A stretch of 20,347 nt of DNA from a virus, in the IMG/VR virus record IMGVR_UViG_3300025168_000887, positions 1-20,347 of that record. One strand, given 5' to 3'. The notes beneath the pieces were generated by a model. That model was not told the DNA's origin. It did not search any database and worked only from the letters and a program-made list of their open reading frames with translations. Below are positions 7,914 through 14,950 of the stretch, one piece after another (within the stretch, counting starts at the first letter, position 1; each line of letters starts with the position of its first letter). Both the position numbers and the translations under genes were made by a program.

Positions 7914-10445
7914 TTGCCTATTTCTGGGGTCTTTAAAGATAAAAAGGATGCACTTACAAAGCGAGTGCTAGACTTTTTTGAAGATACCAGATACAATTAT
8001 TTGTCTGCTAAAGAAGATACTAAATCCTATGGAACAGCCTGGGGTAAATCTATTGATAAGATAAGAGAAGACTTTGATGGTTTAAATGACTTTTCTAGGG
8101 AACTAAAAAGATACTTAGAAGAAGATGTTGTATTTGCTAAAGAAGTAAAGGATGCAGAATCTCATCAAGCAAAGGAATTATTTAAACAGATTAAAAATCT
8201 AAGATTTAACTCCACAGAAGTAAACGACCCTTTCACTACTCAAATGGGAGACAAGGTAATCCCTAATATAATAAAGAGGCCTGAATTATATGCCGCATTT
8301 ATTCACTATGCATTACGTTCACATGCTCATGCTATTGGAGAAAAATCATGGGCGGCTAAAGGCCATTCACCTGATATAGTTACAGAAGGTGCAACAGGAC
8401 TTGATTTAGCAATTGATGATATTCCACTATATATTATAGAACATTATGGTGATGATGTAGATACTGATAGAGTTAAGCCTAAGTTTAAAGGTGCTTTAAA
8501 ACTACTAGAAGAAGTATATCTTGTAGAAAATGATGAGAGCAGTTGGACTAAATTGATTCAATTAGATTTAAAAAAAAGTGATGAAGAAAAAGCAGAAATT
8601 AATTTTATAATACCAAACAAACCAATGTATCGTATATTTGAAATAAATGATATGAAAGAGTTGAAAGGGTTTAGTGGAGAGTTTGTAGTGCAAGAAAAGT
8701 ATGACGGCATTAGAATACAAATACATAAAATGGATGAACAAATTAAAATATATACTTACAATGAAAAGGACATTACAGATAAATGTGATAAAGTAGTAGA
8801 TAGAATGAAAGCCAAACAGTTTGGTGATTGTATTTTAGATGCTGAACTTATACTATACGACAATAAAGAACCATTACATAGAGCAGATACTATTGCTCAT
8901 TTATTCAAAGGTAAATATAAAGATGCAGAATTAAAGGCTAGAGTGTTTGATATTATGCACCATGAAGATAAGAACATATGTGATGACCCATTAAGAGAAA
9001 GAATAAACATTTTGTTTTATCAATACTCTCAACAATCATCAGATGAATTATATTTCCCTAATAAGAAAAACACTAGAATAGCAGATTCATTACAAGAAGT
9101 AAAAAAGTATGCTAAAGATATTATGGACTCTCCTACTTCAGAAGGAGTTGTAATTAAAGATATTGAATCTACTTATTACATAGGTAGTAAGAAGAATCCT
9201 AAGTGGGTTAAATGGAAGAAGTTTGTAGATTTAGATGTAATAGTGTTAGATAAAAAGAAGACTAAATCTAATTTATATTCTTATACAGTTGGAGTAGGGC
9301 CACTTTCTGGAGAAGAATCAAGAAAACACAATGGCACAGAAATCGAAGGAAAGACATATCTTCCTGTTGGTAAAGCATTGAACACTAAAGAGAATGTGGA
9401 TATTGGTTCTATTGTAAGAGTTAAGGTTGATGAAGTAAAAAGAAAAGGCACAGGATATAGTTTGTTTTCTGCTAAAGTTATAGAAATACCAGAAGTGGAA
9501 TCGCCAGAAAAACTAATCACGTTAGAATTATTATCAACAGAAAGTAGAAAATCATTAGCCTATGATATTCAAGATGCTTTATTGAAGTATACAATAACTG
9601 ATGGTATTCATGGAACAGCAGATATTATTCTAAAGGGAGACTATGATGGGTTTACAATATATGGATTTGAAGGAGATTCATTAATGGAAAAGAATGCTTT
9701 GGTTGATATTGATTCTTGGAAAGAACAATTAACTCAGATAACTAAAACTAAAACTTCTGAAGCAAGAGGAACAATAAAGGAATGGTTAAAATTAAAAGAC
9801 CCTAATCAACAAGGGAAAGAAGTAAAAGAAATATTAGAGTTTATCGTAAAAGAAAACCCTTCGTTGGCTAATGATTTATGGGCTGATGATAAAAGCACTA
9901 AGACAAAACCATCACCAAAGAAATTAAAAAATTGGATGAACGACCAAACCGAGTTTGAGTTTTTAGCAAATAGTGGAAAATATACCTTTAACGATGACCA
10001 TATATCTAAGGAAGAACCGGATGAAAAGGAAGGTATATTCAAAATAGTTAAAACAGAAGATGGCAACATAGATTTAATTATAGATGTTAATAATAAACAA
10101 ATGGCTTGGAATATTAATTTAGACGATACAGAAGATATATTCAATCTATTTGGTAAAGCAGGTAAATACCCTGCACAGATAGCAACTAAGGTTAATGGCG
10201 GTAAACTACTTGATAGAGGTAAAATAGAACTAGGTGTTCAAAAAGATGGTTATCATGAATATAAAATCAATGGAGATAAGTTTGAGACTAGATTACATTT
10301 CCGAGTAGTTCCTGTTAAAAAACAAGATACATGGTTAGTATGGACAGGGTATAAACAAAAGATGCTAGATGATACAGAAGATAAGGGTGTATGGGATTTA
10401 TCCAAAGATAGGTTTAAAAAATTAGACATGTTAATATCTGAATAG
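7914..10445 (+). CDS. lig: ATP-dependent DNA ligase with long N- and C-terminal extensions
   Basis: Ligases of this family join nicked DNA through a lysine-AMP intermediate. The nucleotidyltransferase core has the expected motifs in order: motif I E-K262-Y-D-G-I-R (K262 would carry AMP), motif III L-D-A-E311-L, motif IIIa V-F-D-I-M, motif IV S-E410-G-V-V-I-K415, and motif V K-W-V-K-W-K-K (430-436). An OB-fold region follows to about residue 535. Residues 1-230 do not match a standard DNA-binding domain by eye. Residues about 540-843 are an extra region of unknown function; its last 60 residues are beta-rich and weakly recall the end of a LigD-type phosphoesterase domain, a low-confidence resemblance. 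At 843 residues it is longer than the 550-600 usual for archaeal ligases. The start is TTG; no in-frame ATG occurs for about 110 codons. Its place among head genes is unusual. Confidence 0.9.
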   Translation: MPISGVFKDKKDALTKRVLDFFEDTRYNYLSAKEDTKSYGTAWGKSIDKIREDFDGLNDFSRELKRYLEEDVVFAKEVKDAESHQAKELFKQIKNLRFNSTEVNDPFTTQMGDKVIPNIIKRPELYAAFIHYALRSHAHAIGEKSWAAKGHSPDIVTEGATGLDLAIDDIPLYIIEHYGDDVDTDRVKPKFKGALKLLEEVYLVENDESSWTKLIQLDLKKSDEEKAEINFIIPNKPMYRIFEINDMKELKGFSGEFVVQEKYDGIRIQIHKMDEQIKIYTYNEKDITDKCDKVVDRMKAKQFGDCILDAELILYDNKEPLHRADTIAHLFKGKYKDAELKARVFDIMHHEDKNICDDPLRERINILFYQYSQQSSDELYFPNKKNTRIADSLQEVKKYAKDIMDSPTSEGVVIKDIESTYYIGSKKNPKWVKWKKFVDLDVIVLDKKKTKSNLYSYTVGVGPLSGEESRKHNGTEIEGKTYLPVGKALNTKENVDIGSIVRVKVDEVKRKGTGYSLFSAKVIEIPEVESPEKLITLELLSTESRKSLAYDIQDALLKYTITDGIHGTADIILKGDYDGFTIYGFEGDSLMEKNALVDIDSWKEQLTQITKTKTSEARGTIKEWLKLKDPNQQGKEVKEILEFIVKENPSLANDLWADDKSTKTKPSPKKLKNWMNDQTEFEFLANSGKYTFNDDHISKEEPDEKEGIFKIVKTEDGNIDLIIDVNNKQMAWNINLDDTEDIFNLFGKAGKYPAQIATKVNGGKLLDRGKIELGVQKDGYHEYKINGDKFETRLHFRVVPVKKQDTWLVWTGYKQKMLDDTEDKGVWDLSKDRFKKLDMLISE

Positions 10446-10450
10446 AACTT

Positions 10451-10484
10451 ACTTAATATAGTAGTTGTTTAACACTTGAAGATA
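10451..10484 (+). promoter_or_regulatory. Candidate archaeal promoter for the capsid genes (leaderless start)
   Basis: The short gap after the ligase gene holds ACTTAATATAG, a fair archaeal TATA-box. Its centre lies about 28 bases before the ATG at 10485, the distance at which transcription would begin on or near the start codon. The ATG has no clear Shine-Dalgarno site, unlike nearly every other gene here, which fits a leaderless transcript. AT-rich DNA produces such boxes by chance, so this stays tentative. Confidence 0.35.
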
Positions 10485-11702
10485 ATGGCGCAGTCTACAA
10501 TGCTTCAGTCCGATACTAAGGGTAGTTTTTCTATTCTCAAATCGGATGATTTAGTTATTGGTGGATATGCTTCTATTGAAGTAGTAGACAAACAAAATGA
10601 TTTGATTACTTTAACTGCTTTACAAGATGCAGTCCAAAAATATATGGAAGTTAAGAAGTATAGAAATGTAATGTCTAACCATTCTAACGTGCAAGTTGGA
10701 GAAGTAATAGAACAATATCGTGATAAAAACGGGAGTTTACATAAAACTCAAGTAGACGATGTTGGTTTCTATGTTGTTATTAAGTTAAGAGATGACATAG
10801 AAAAAGCAAAAGAAATCTCAAGGGGTATTCGTAAAGGAACCCTACGGTCATTTAGTATAGGCGGCCAAGCATTATCTAAGAGGAAAACCTCGACTAAGGA
10901 ATTAGGCGAGTATAACGAAATAGATAAATTAGAACTCCATGAAGTAACAATCTGCGAAAAGGGGATTAACCCCGAAGCAAAGTTTGATATTCTAAAGGAG
11001 GAGAAAGATACCATGAGTGATAGATTGGAAAAAACTCTGGGCGAGATAAACGAGTTAATGAAGCAAGTTGATTCTCTCCAGAAGGAGAAAAAGGAAGAGA
11101 TGCCTGTTGAAGAGAAAGCAGAATACATGGACACCGATGAAGAAGGCATGCCTTCTAAAGACGGAGAAATGGAAATGGCTGATAATGATGAGGATAAGTC
11201 GGAGTTAGAAATGTCTAACTACGATAGTGAGAGAAAAGGAAGAACGGGGCCAGAAGGTTTTGTTGAGGCTGGATTGATGGGTGAGGAATCACAAGGAAAG
11301 AAACTGCCACAAGCACCACAAGTTGGCCCGTTGTATAAAGAGTGGACTAATGAAGAGTTCTCTACTTTAGACCTAACTACGGCAAACGTAGAAAAAGCGT
11401 ATGAAGCGTTCAAGGCAGAACAACTTGAAAAGATGGCATACGATTCATTGAAGAAGCAGTTTGAGTCTCGCTTCGTTAGTGAAACATCTGTGCGTAAAAG
11501 CGCAGTAGCAAGGAATGAATATGACGCAAAGAACGAGGTTGAAACACTAAGAGAGGAGTTCGCTACCCTTAGAAAGAGCCTTGTTGAGAGAAATGATGAA
11601 ATCATTAAATCTCAGACAATTGCAGTGCCAGAAATAAATGTTGCTGACATGAGTTGGGGCGAAGTTCATAACTTTATGGCTCAATATGAAGGAGGGAATT
11701 AA
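10485..11702 (+). CDS. Prohead serine protease (XkdF/S78-like) fused to capsid scaffold
   Basis: Such proteins shape the procapsid and then cut the scaffold out before DNA packaging. Residues 1-170 resemble the XkdF/S78-type protease: G-G-Y-A-S-I-E-V-V-D-K-Q-N-D, the catalytic His candidate H66 in M-S-N-H-S, the Ser candidate S124 in R-S-F-S-I-G-G, and L-H-E-V-T-I-C-E-K-G-I-N-P-E-A-K-F. From about 175 to the end the protein is acidic and helical with coiled coil, as in scaffolds. It ends with M-S-W-G-E-V-H-N-F-M and E-G-G-N. I chose the ATG at 10485 (405 residues); a TTG at 10476 would add three. The final codons encode the GAAGGAGGGAA ribosome-binding site of the capsid gene. GC content looks a little higher than in the neighbouring ligase gene. 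Confidence 0.87.
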   Translation: MAQSTMLQSDTKGSFSILKSDDLVIGGYASIEVVDKQNDLITLTALQDAVQKYMEVKKYRNVMSNHSNVQVGEVIEQYRDKNGSLHKTQVDDVGFYVVIKLRDDIEKAKEISRGIRKGTLRSFSIGGQALSKRKTSTKELGEYNEIDKLELHEVTICEKGINPEAKFDILKEEKDTMSDRLEKTLGEINELMKQVDSLQKEKKEEMPVEEKAEYMDTDEEGMPSKDGEMEMADNDEDKSELEMSNYDSERKGRTGPEGFVEAGLMGEESQGKKLPQAPQVGPLYKEWTNEEFSTLDLTTANVEKAYEAFKAEQLEKMAYDSLKKQFESRFVSETSVRKSAVARNEYDAKNEVETLREEFATLRKSLVERNDEIIKSQTIAVPEINVADMSWGEVHNFMAQYEGGN

Positions 11703-11704
11703 TT

Positions 11705-13081
11705 ATGTCTACAAACTATATTAAAACAATGAAAGATTTAGAAGCATCTACCTATGGTGGTAGAGGTGGAATAGGCGGTAACTCGCTGTTAAAGAGTGCC
11801 GGAGTAGTCATGGGATTACATACCGGACATGGAGGAACAGAATCTCCACAAGGAACTGCGGCTACTGGTATAGGTAGTTTGTATAACCTAGTATATGGAA
11901 AGAAAGTATGGTCTATGCTTAACCAAGAAGTTAATGCATTAGCAATGCTTCCTAAGAGACCTTATACTTCAAGTGGTTGGAGAATAATGACTGACAGACC
12001 ATCTGGTGGTTCAGGTAGTAAGTTTGCTACAATTAATTCTGGTGCCGGAACAGGAACAGGTGATATTGGTGGTTCAGCACCTAGAATAGATAATCTAGGT
12101 GGTGTTGTTGAAAATGCAAGACTAGGAACTGAATTAAAATCTATGGCACCAAGTTATACAACCTTGTTTACAAGCCCAAAAACTGTTGCTCATATGTTTG
12201 AGTTCTCAGAACTTGCGCTTGAAATGGCTAAGATTGACGATGGAGTAGGCGACTTAAGAGCATTAATTCGTGAAGATATGGGTAAACACCATGCTGAAGT
12301 GCAGAATAAAATGTTGTTGCTACCATTAGAAGATTACGACCAAACTGATGGCTCTTCTGTTATTGATGTAACTGCAAACTATACTTCTTTAATGAAGGTA
12401 GTTTCATCATCAAAAGAGATTGAAGCAATGGAGGACGCATCTTTACTTGATACAGGTGCATCAACCACAGGTGGAATTATTAACCAATTAGTTACATTGT
12501 ATGGAAATACAGACAGGCAATTAGTCAATAATGCATTTAATGAATCTTTCATGGATTCACAGATTGATTTCGGTGATTCATACGGTGCATCAGATGCTAG
12601 ACCATTGACCCTAACTATACTAAACGGTATGTTAAGAGAATTAAGAGAAAACGGTGGTAGCCCTAAAGTTATCTTGACTGGATATGATACTATCCAACAT
12701 CTAGGTGATTTGCTACAAAGCCAAGAAAGATTCTTAGACAGAAAAGAAATAATACCAACACATGGCGGTGTTCGTGGAGTAAAAGGAACAGAAGTAGGAT
12801 TTAGAGTTGCTACTTACTATGATATACCTTTGATACCATGTAAAGACATGCCTAAAACCGGAAATGGTTCAAACAAACTAAGCGATATGCTTATTCTTGA
12901 TACAGACCATCTATGGCTATCTGTTATGAAACCAACCCAATACTTTGAGGATGGAATTGATAACGGAAACCCATTCGGAGTTGGAAACTTGGGTAATCAA
13001 GCAATGTATCGAACCATTGCTGAAACAGGTTGCTCTTTCTTTAAGGGACAAGGAAAAATAACAAACCTAACAAGTGCTTGA
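11705..13081 (+). CDS. Major capsid protein (HK97-fold, by context)
   Basis: 458 residues, directly after the protease/scaffold gene with an excellent GAAGGAGG site. Length, position and composition (many Gly, Thr, Ser, few Cys, no membrane segment) fit an HK97-fold shell protein. The N-terminal 50 residues are Gly-rich and may be flexible. Recognisable blocks are N-Q-E-V-N-A-L-A-M-L-P-K-R-P-Y, E-F-S-E-L-A-L-E-M-A, P-K-V-I-L-T-G-Y-D-T and the C-terminal A-M-Y-R-T-I-A-E-T-G, which recall capsid proteins of uncultured tailed viruses. There is no separate N-terminal delta-domain-like helix, consistent with the scaffold being fused to the protease. I infer the fold and did not test it. It would be the most abundant virion protein. 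Confidence 0.88.
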   Translation: MSTNYIKTMKDLEASTYGGRGGIGGNSLLKSAGVVMGLHTGHGGTESPQGTAATGIGSLYNLVYGKKVWSMLNQEVNALAMLPKRPYTSSGWRIMTDRPSGGSGSKFATINSGAGTGTGDIGGSAPRIDNLGGVVENARLGTELKSMAPSYTTLFTSPKTVAHMFEFSELALEMAKIDDGVGDLRALIREDMGKHHAEVQNKMLLLPLEDYDQTDGSSVIDVTANYTSLMKVVSSSKEIEAMEDASLLDTGASTTGGIINQLVTLYGNTDRQLVNNAFNESFMDSQIDFGDSYGASDARPLTLTILNGMLRELRENGGSPKVILTGYDTIQHLGDLLQSQERFLDRKEIIPTHGGVRGVKGTEVGFRVATYYDIPLIPCKDMPKTGNGSNKLSDMLILDTDHLWLSVMKPTQYFEDGIDNGNPFGVGNLGNQAMYRTIAETGCSFFKGQGKITNLTSA

Positions 13082-13087
13082 GGTGAT
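13081..13087 (+). promoter_or_regulatory. Extended Shine-Dalgarno AGGTGAT
   Basis: It begins at the last base of the capsid gene's TGA stop and lies 5 bases before the ATG at 13093. Confidence 0.55.
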
Positions 13088-13092
13088 TAAGT

Positions 13093-13428
13093 ATGACACA
13101 CGTAGTTAAATTGTTAGCAGACCATAAAGGTATGACTACACCAAGAGTACATGGTGATGAATACCTTGTGGATGCTTCAGTAAATATAACTGCATACGTG
13201 CAGGGAGGAGTAACCGTAACGGCGGCTCAACTCGGCTTAAGCCGTATTAACACTGTATTGGTGACAGGTTGTGAGCAATTAACTCACACCGCATCAGCAG
13301 TGCTTGATACAGGCGGTGCATATTTAACCGGAACAAGTTTTAAACTTGCCTTAATTGCAGGTAGCGCGCAACAAAGCGGTACAGGTGATGAAGGTATGGT
13401 TAGACTTCGTGTTTACGGAATACTCTGA
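13093..13428 (+). CDS. Candidate capsid decoration or minor head protein
   Basis: 111 residues, beta-rich, with the segments A-D-H-K-G-M-T-T-P-R-V and Y-L-V-D-A-S-V-N-I-T-A-Y, then L-G-L-S-R-I-N-T-V-L-V-T-G. Short proteins of this kind commonly follow the capsid gene in environmental tailed viruses and bind the shell surface. Context and composition support that role here, but I cannot name the family. There are no membrane segments. The stop codon lies inside the first of two tandem hairpins, so the end of this gene may also be an RNA-processing or termination point. Confidence 0.8.
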   Translation: MTHVVKLLADHKGMTTPRVHGDEYLVDASVNITAYVQGGVTVTAAQLGLSRINTVLVTGCEQLTHTASAVLDTGGAYLTGTSFKLALIAGSAQQSGTGDEGMVRLRVYGIL

Positions 13429-13472
13429 AAAGAGTAGTAATGTGGCCTTTGGCCTCCCTTAATCGGGAGGTC
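13421..13472 (+). terminator. Tandem RNA hairpins after the decoration gene
   Basis: The first stem is TACTCT-GAAA-AGAGTA (13421-13436), a perfect 6-bp stem with a GNRA-type tetraloop that includes part of the stop codon. The second is GGCCTCCC-TTAATC-GGGAGGTC (13451-13472), 8 bp with one G-U pair. GGCC at 13444-13447 could instead pair with GGCC at 13451-13454 and compete with the second stem. There is no poly-T tract, so the structure may be a pause, processing or stability element rather than a classical terminator. It would limit expression of the downstream genes relative to capsid, which is inference. Confidence 0.5.
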
Positions 13473-13489
13473 ATTGGTTACGACTTTAC

Positions 13490-13496
13490 AAGGTGG
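13490..13496 (+). promoter_or_regulatory. Shine-Dalgarno AAGGTGG deciding the start at 13501
   Basis: It lies 4 bases before the ATG at 13501. An in-frame TTG at 13474 would overlap the second hairpin and has no such site. Confidence 0.55.
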
Positions 13497-13500
13497 AAAC

Positions 13501-13881
13501 ATGGCAAAATTACAATACATAGGAAATGAGCGAAATCGTTCATTAGTTAAAGGCGGTTCAATATCCCAAAAGGAAACATTGACCGTAGATGCAAAACTTG
13601 CGTTAGTCTATTTAGGCGATACTAATTTTAAAATTACATTCGATGCTTCAGATAGAGCAACACTCAATACTTGCAGTGAAGGCCAATACAAATGGCTACA
13701 AAGAGAGTTTAAAGGCAAAACACTATCTGAAACACTAGATAAAATGTTTGCAGTTAAACCAAAAAAGACAATAATACCAAAGAAAAAAGTAGAACCTAAG
13801 ATAGAAACTAAACCTAAAGAAGAAGTTAAAAGGCCTAAACCTTTAGTTTTAAAGAAGCCTATGAAAGATTCAGAACTTTAA
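13501..13881 (+). CDS. Small protein with Lys/Pro-rich tail
   Basis: 126 residues from the ATG served by AAGGTGG. Residues 1-85 look like a small folded domain: L-Q-Y-I-G-N-E-R-N-R-S, then L-A-L-V-Y-L-G-D-T-N-F and W-L-Q-R-E-F. Residues about 88-126 are almost only Lys, Pro, Glu and Val and probably form an extended tail (K-P-K-K-T-I-I-P-K-K-K-V). No enzyme motif or membrane segment is visible. It lies between two capsid-associated-type genes, so a minor head protein with a basic tail touching DNA or the shell is plausible. I do not recognise a family. Confidence 0.75.
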   Translation: MAKLQYIGNERNRSLVKGGSISQKETLTVDAKLALVYLGDTNFKITFDASDRATLNTCSEGQYKWLQREFKGKTLSETLDKMFAVKPKKTIIPKKKVEPKIETKPKEEVKRPKPLVLKKPMKDSEL

Positions 13882-13925
13882 TAAGTATAGCATAATGTGA
13901 AAGATTTGAAGGAGGACTGATATTT

Positions 13926-14276
13926 ATGGGTAGTGGGTCAATAGGAACTAAAGTTCATGTATTTGCGGCGGCAGTTAGTGATGCAACAATTAATGGCACA
14001 GCAGGTAGGCAAGCGGCACAAATAATTACAGGTAGGCAAAAGATAGTTTCACTTAAAGTTAGTAATAATCAAGCAACTGCAATGCAGATTGATTTTATTG
14101 ATGGTGCGGGTGCAAGTGCATTTAATGGTAAACTAATTCACAGAGTATTCGTGGGTTCAACCAAAGAAAATCTTGATTTTGACATGCATGGTGCTATAGT
14201 AAATGATGGACTATATGTTCTAGTTACAGGCGCAGGAACGAAAGTAAAAGTTTCAGTTTCTGCTCAATATAACTAG
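13926..14276 (+). CDS. Candidate virion surface (decoration-like) protein
   Basis: 116 residues with GAAGGAGG well placed upstream. The protein is rich in Gly, Ala, Thr and Val and alternates like a beta-sandwich (K-I-V-S-L-K-V-S-N-N-Q, then V-L-V-T-G-A-G-T-K-V-K-V-S-V-S). It has no cysteines, charged helices or membrane segments. Proteins of this type in tailed viruses are usually decoration or minor head proteins, which fits its position after the capsid group. I cannot name the family. It is the last gene before the membrane-protein/GTPase cassette. Confidence 0.75.
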   Translation: MGSGSIGTKVHVFAAAVSDATINGTAGRQAAQIITGRQKIVSLKVSNNQATAMQIDFIDGAGASAFNGKLIHRVFVGSTKENLDFDMHGAIVNDGLYVLVTGAGTKVKVSVSAQYN

Positions 14277-14287
14277 GAGAAAAATAT

Positions 14288-14707
14288 ATGCCAGCGTTAG
14301 GTAAAGACACAAAATTAGTAATGACAATATTGTTCGTAGGGGCAATATGTGGAGTAAACGTATTCTTTTATGCGGAGTTTGGTAATCTATTAGCATTCTC
14401 ACACTATGCACACGCAGTAGTGTTTGGTCTAATGACTATTGGAGGCATCTTAGTGATGAAAGCAATGTTTGACCTCGTATTAAATGACTACATAGAAATG
14501 GCACTATTGGATAGAAAAATAGCCGCCTATTGGAGTAAAAAAGCGAGAGATGAACAACAAAGAGAACGAGTTAGAGCGAGTTTACAACAGTATAATCAAC
14601 AGTGGGGATATACCCCAAATACCCCTGGACAATTTAATGCTACACAACCTGCAATTCAGCCGGTACAAGAAGTAAAGCCTTCCTTTCTGGCGAGACTTGA
14701 ACCCTAA
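14288..14707 (+). CDS. Small membrane protein with two transmembrane helices and a Gln/Pro-rich tail
   Basis: 139 residues with TAGGAG upstream of the ATG. Two hydrophobic stretches, about 9-30 (L-V-M-T-I-L-F-V-G-A-I-C-G-V) and 40-64 (H-A-V-V-F-G-L-M-T-I-G-G-I-L-V), should cross the membrane. A charged helix follows (K-K-A-R-D-E-Q-Q-R-E-R-V-R) and then a Gln/Pro/Asn-rich tail. The positive charge after the second helix suggests that the tail faces the cytoplasm. Membrane proteins are unusual inside a head-gene cluster. The Gln-rich tail echoes the Gln-rich protein at 16396, which hints at a shared partner but is not proof. It is 9 bases from a second membrane protein and close to the GTPase. 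Holin-like function is possible but not specifically supported. Confidence 0.8.
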   Translation: MPALGKDTKLVMTILFVGAICGVNVFFYAEFGNLLAFSHYAHAVVFGLMTIGGILVMKAMFDLVLNDYIEMALLDRKIAAYWSKKARDEQQRERVRASLQQYNQQWGYTPNTPGQFNATQPAIQPVQEVKPSFLARLEP

Positions 14708-14716
14708 GTGATATAG

Positions 14717-14941
14717 ATGTTGGAAACAATAGCATTTGGCATAGATGAAACAAACTTAGCCTACGATATGCAAAGAGCGCATTCTGCTGATGTATGGTTT
14801 CTTCGTGCGAGGTTTTATTTTTGGGGCATTATATCAACAGTTACAGGATTCTGTTTAGGACACTTTCTTCCGCTATTAGGCATAAACATGTATGCTTCGG
14901 CATGGGAGGGTTTTTGGAACTTTTATCATCATTTATTTTGA
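14717..14941 (+). CDS. Small membrane protein, one or two hydrophobic segments
   Basis: 74 residues with AAGTGAT, a variant of the extended Shine-Dalgarno, 4 bases before the ATG. The first 28 residues are mildly charged. Residues about 32-55 (F-Y-F-W-G-I-I-S-T-V-T-G-F-C-L-G) form a clear membrane helix. The C-terminal end is aromatic (W-E-G-F-W-N-F-Y-H-H-L-F) and may lie along or in the membrane. I do not know a family. It lies between the two-helix membrane protein and the GTPase, 9 bases from each, so it is probably co-translated with them. It could anchor or regulate the GTPase, or be a holin or virion-exit factor. Confidence 0.75.
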   Translation: MLETIAFGIDETNLAYDMQRAHSADVWFLRARFYFWGIISTVTGFCLGHFLPLLGINMYASAWEGFWNFYHHLF

Positions 14942-14950
14942 GGAATTGAT

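Noticed and set aside
14288-14941. Holin pair for the two small membrane proteins
   Set aside because: Size and helices would allow it, but there is no neighbouring lysis enzyme, and archaeal envelopes do not need the usual holin/endolysin pair, so I did not assign it.
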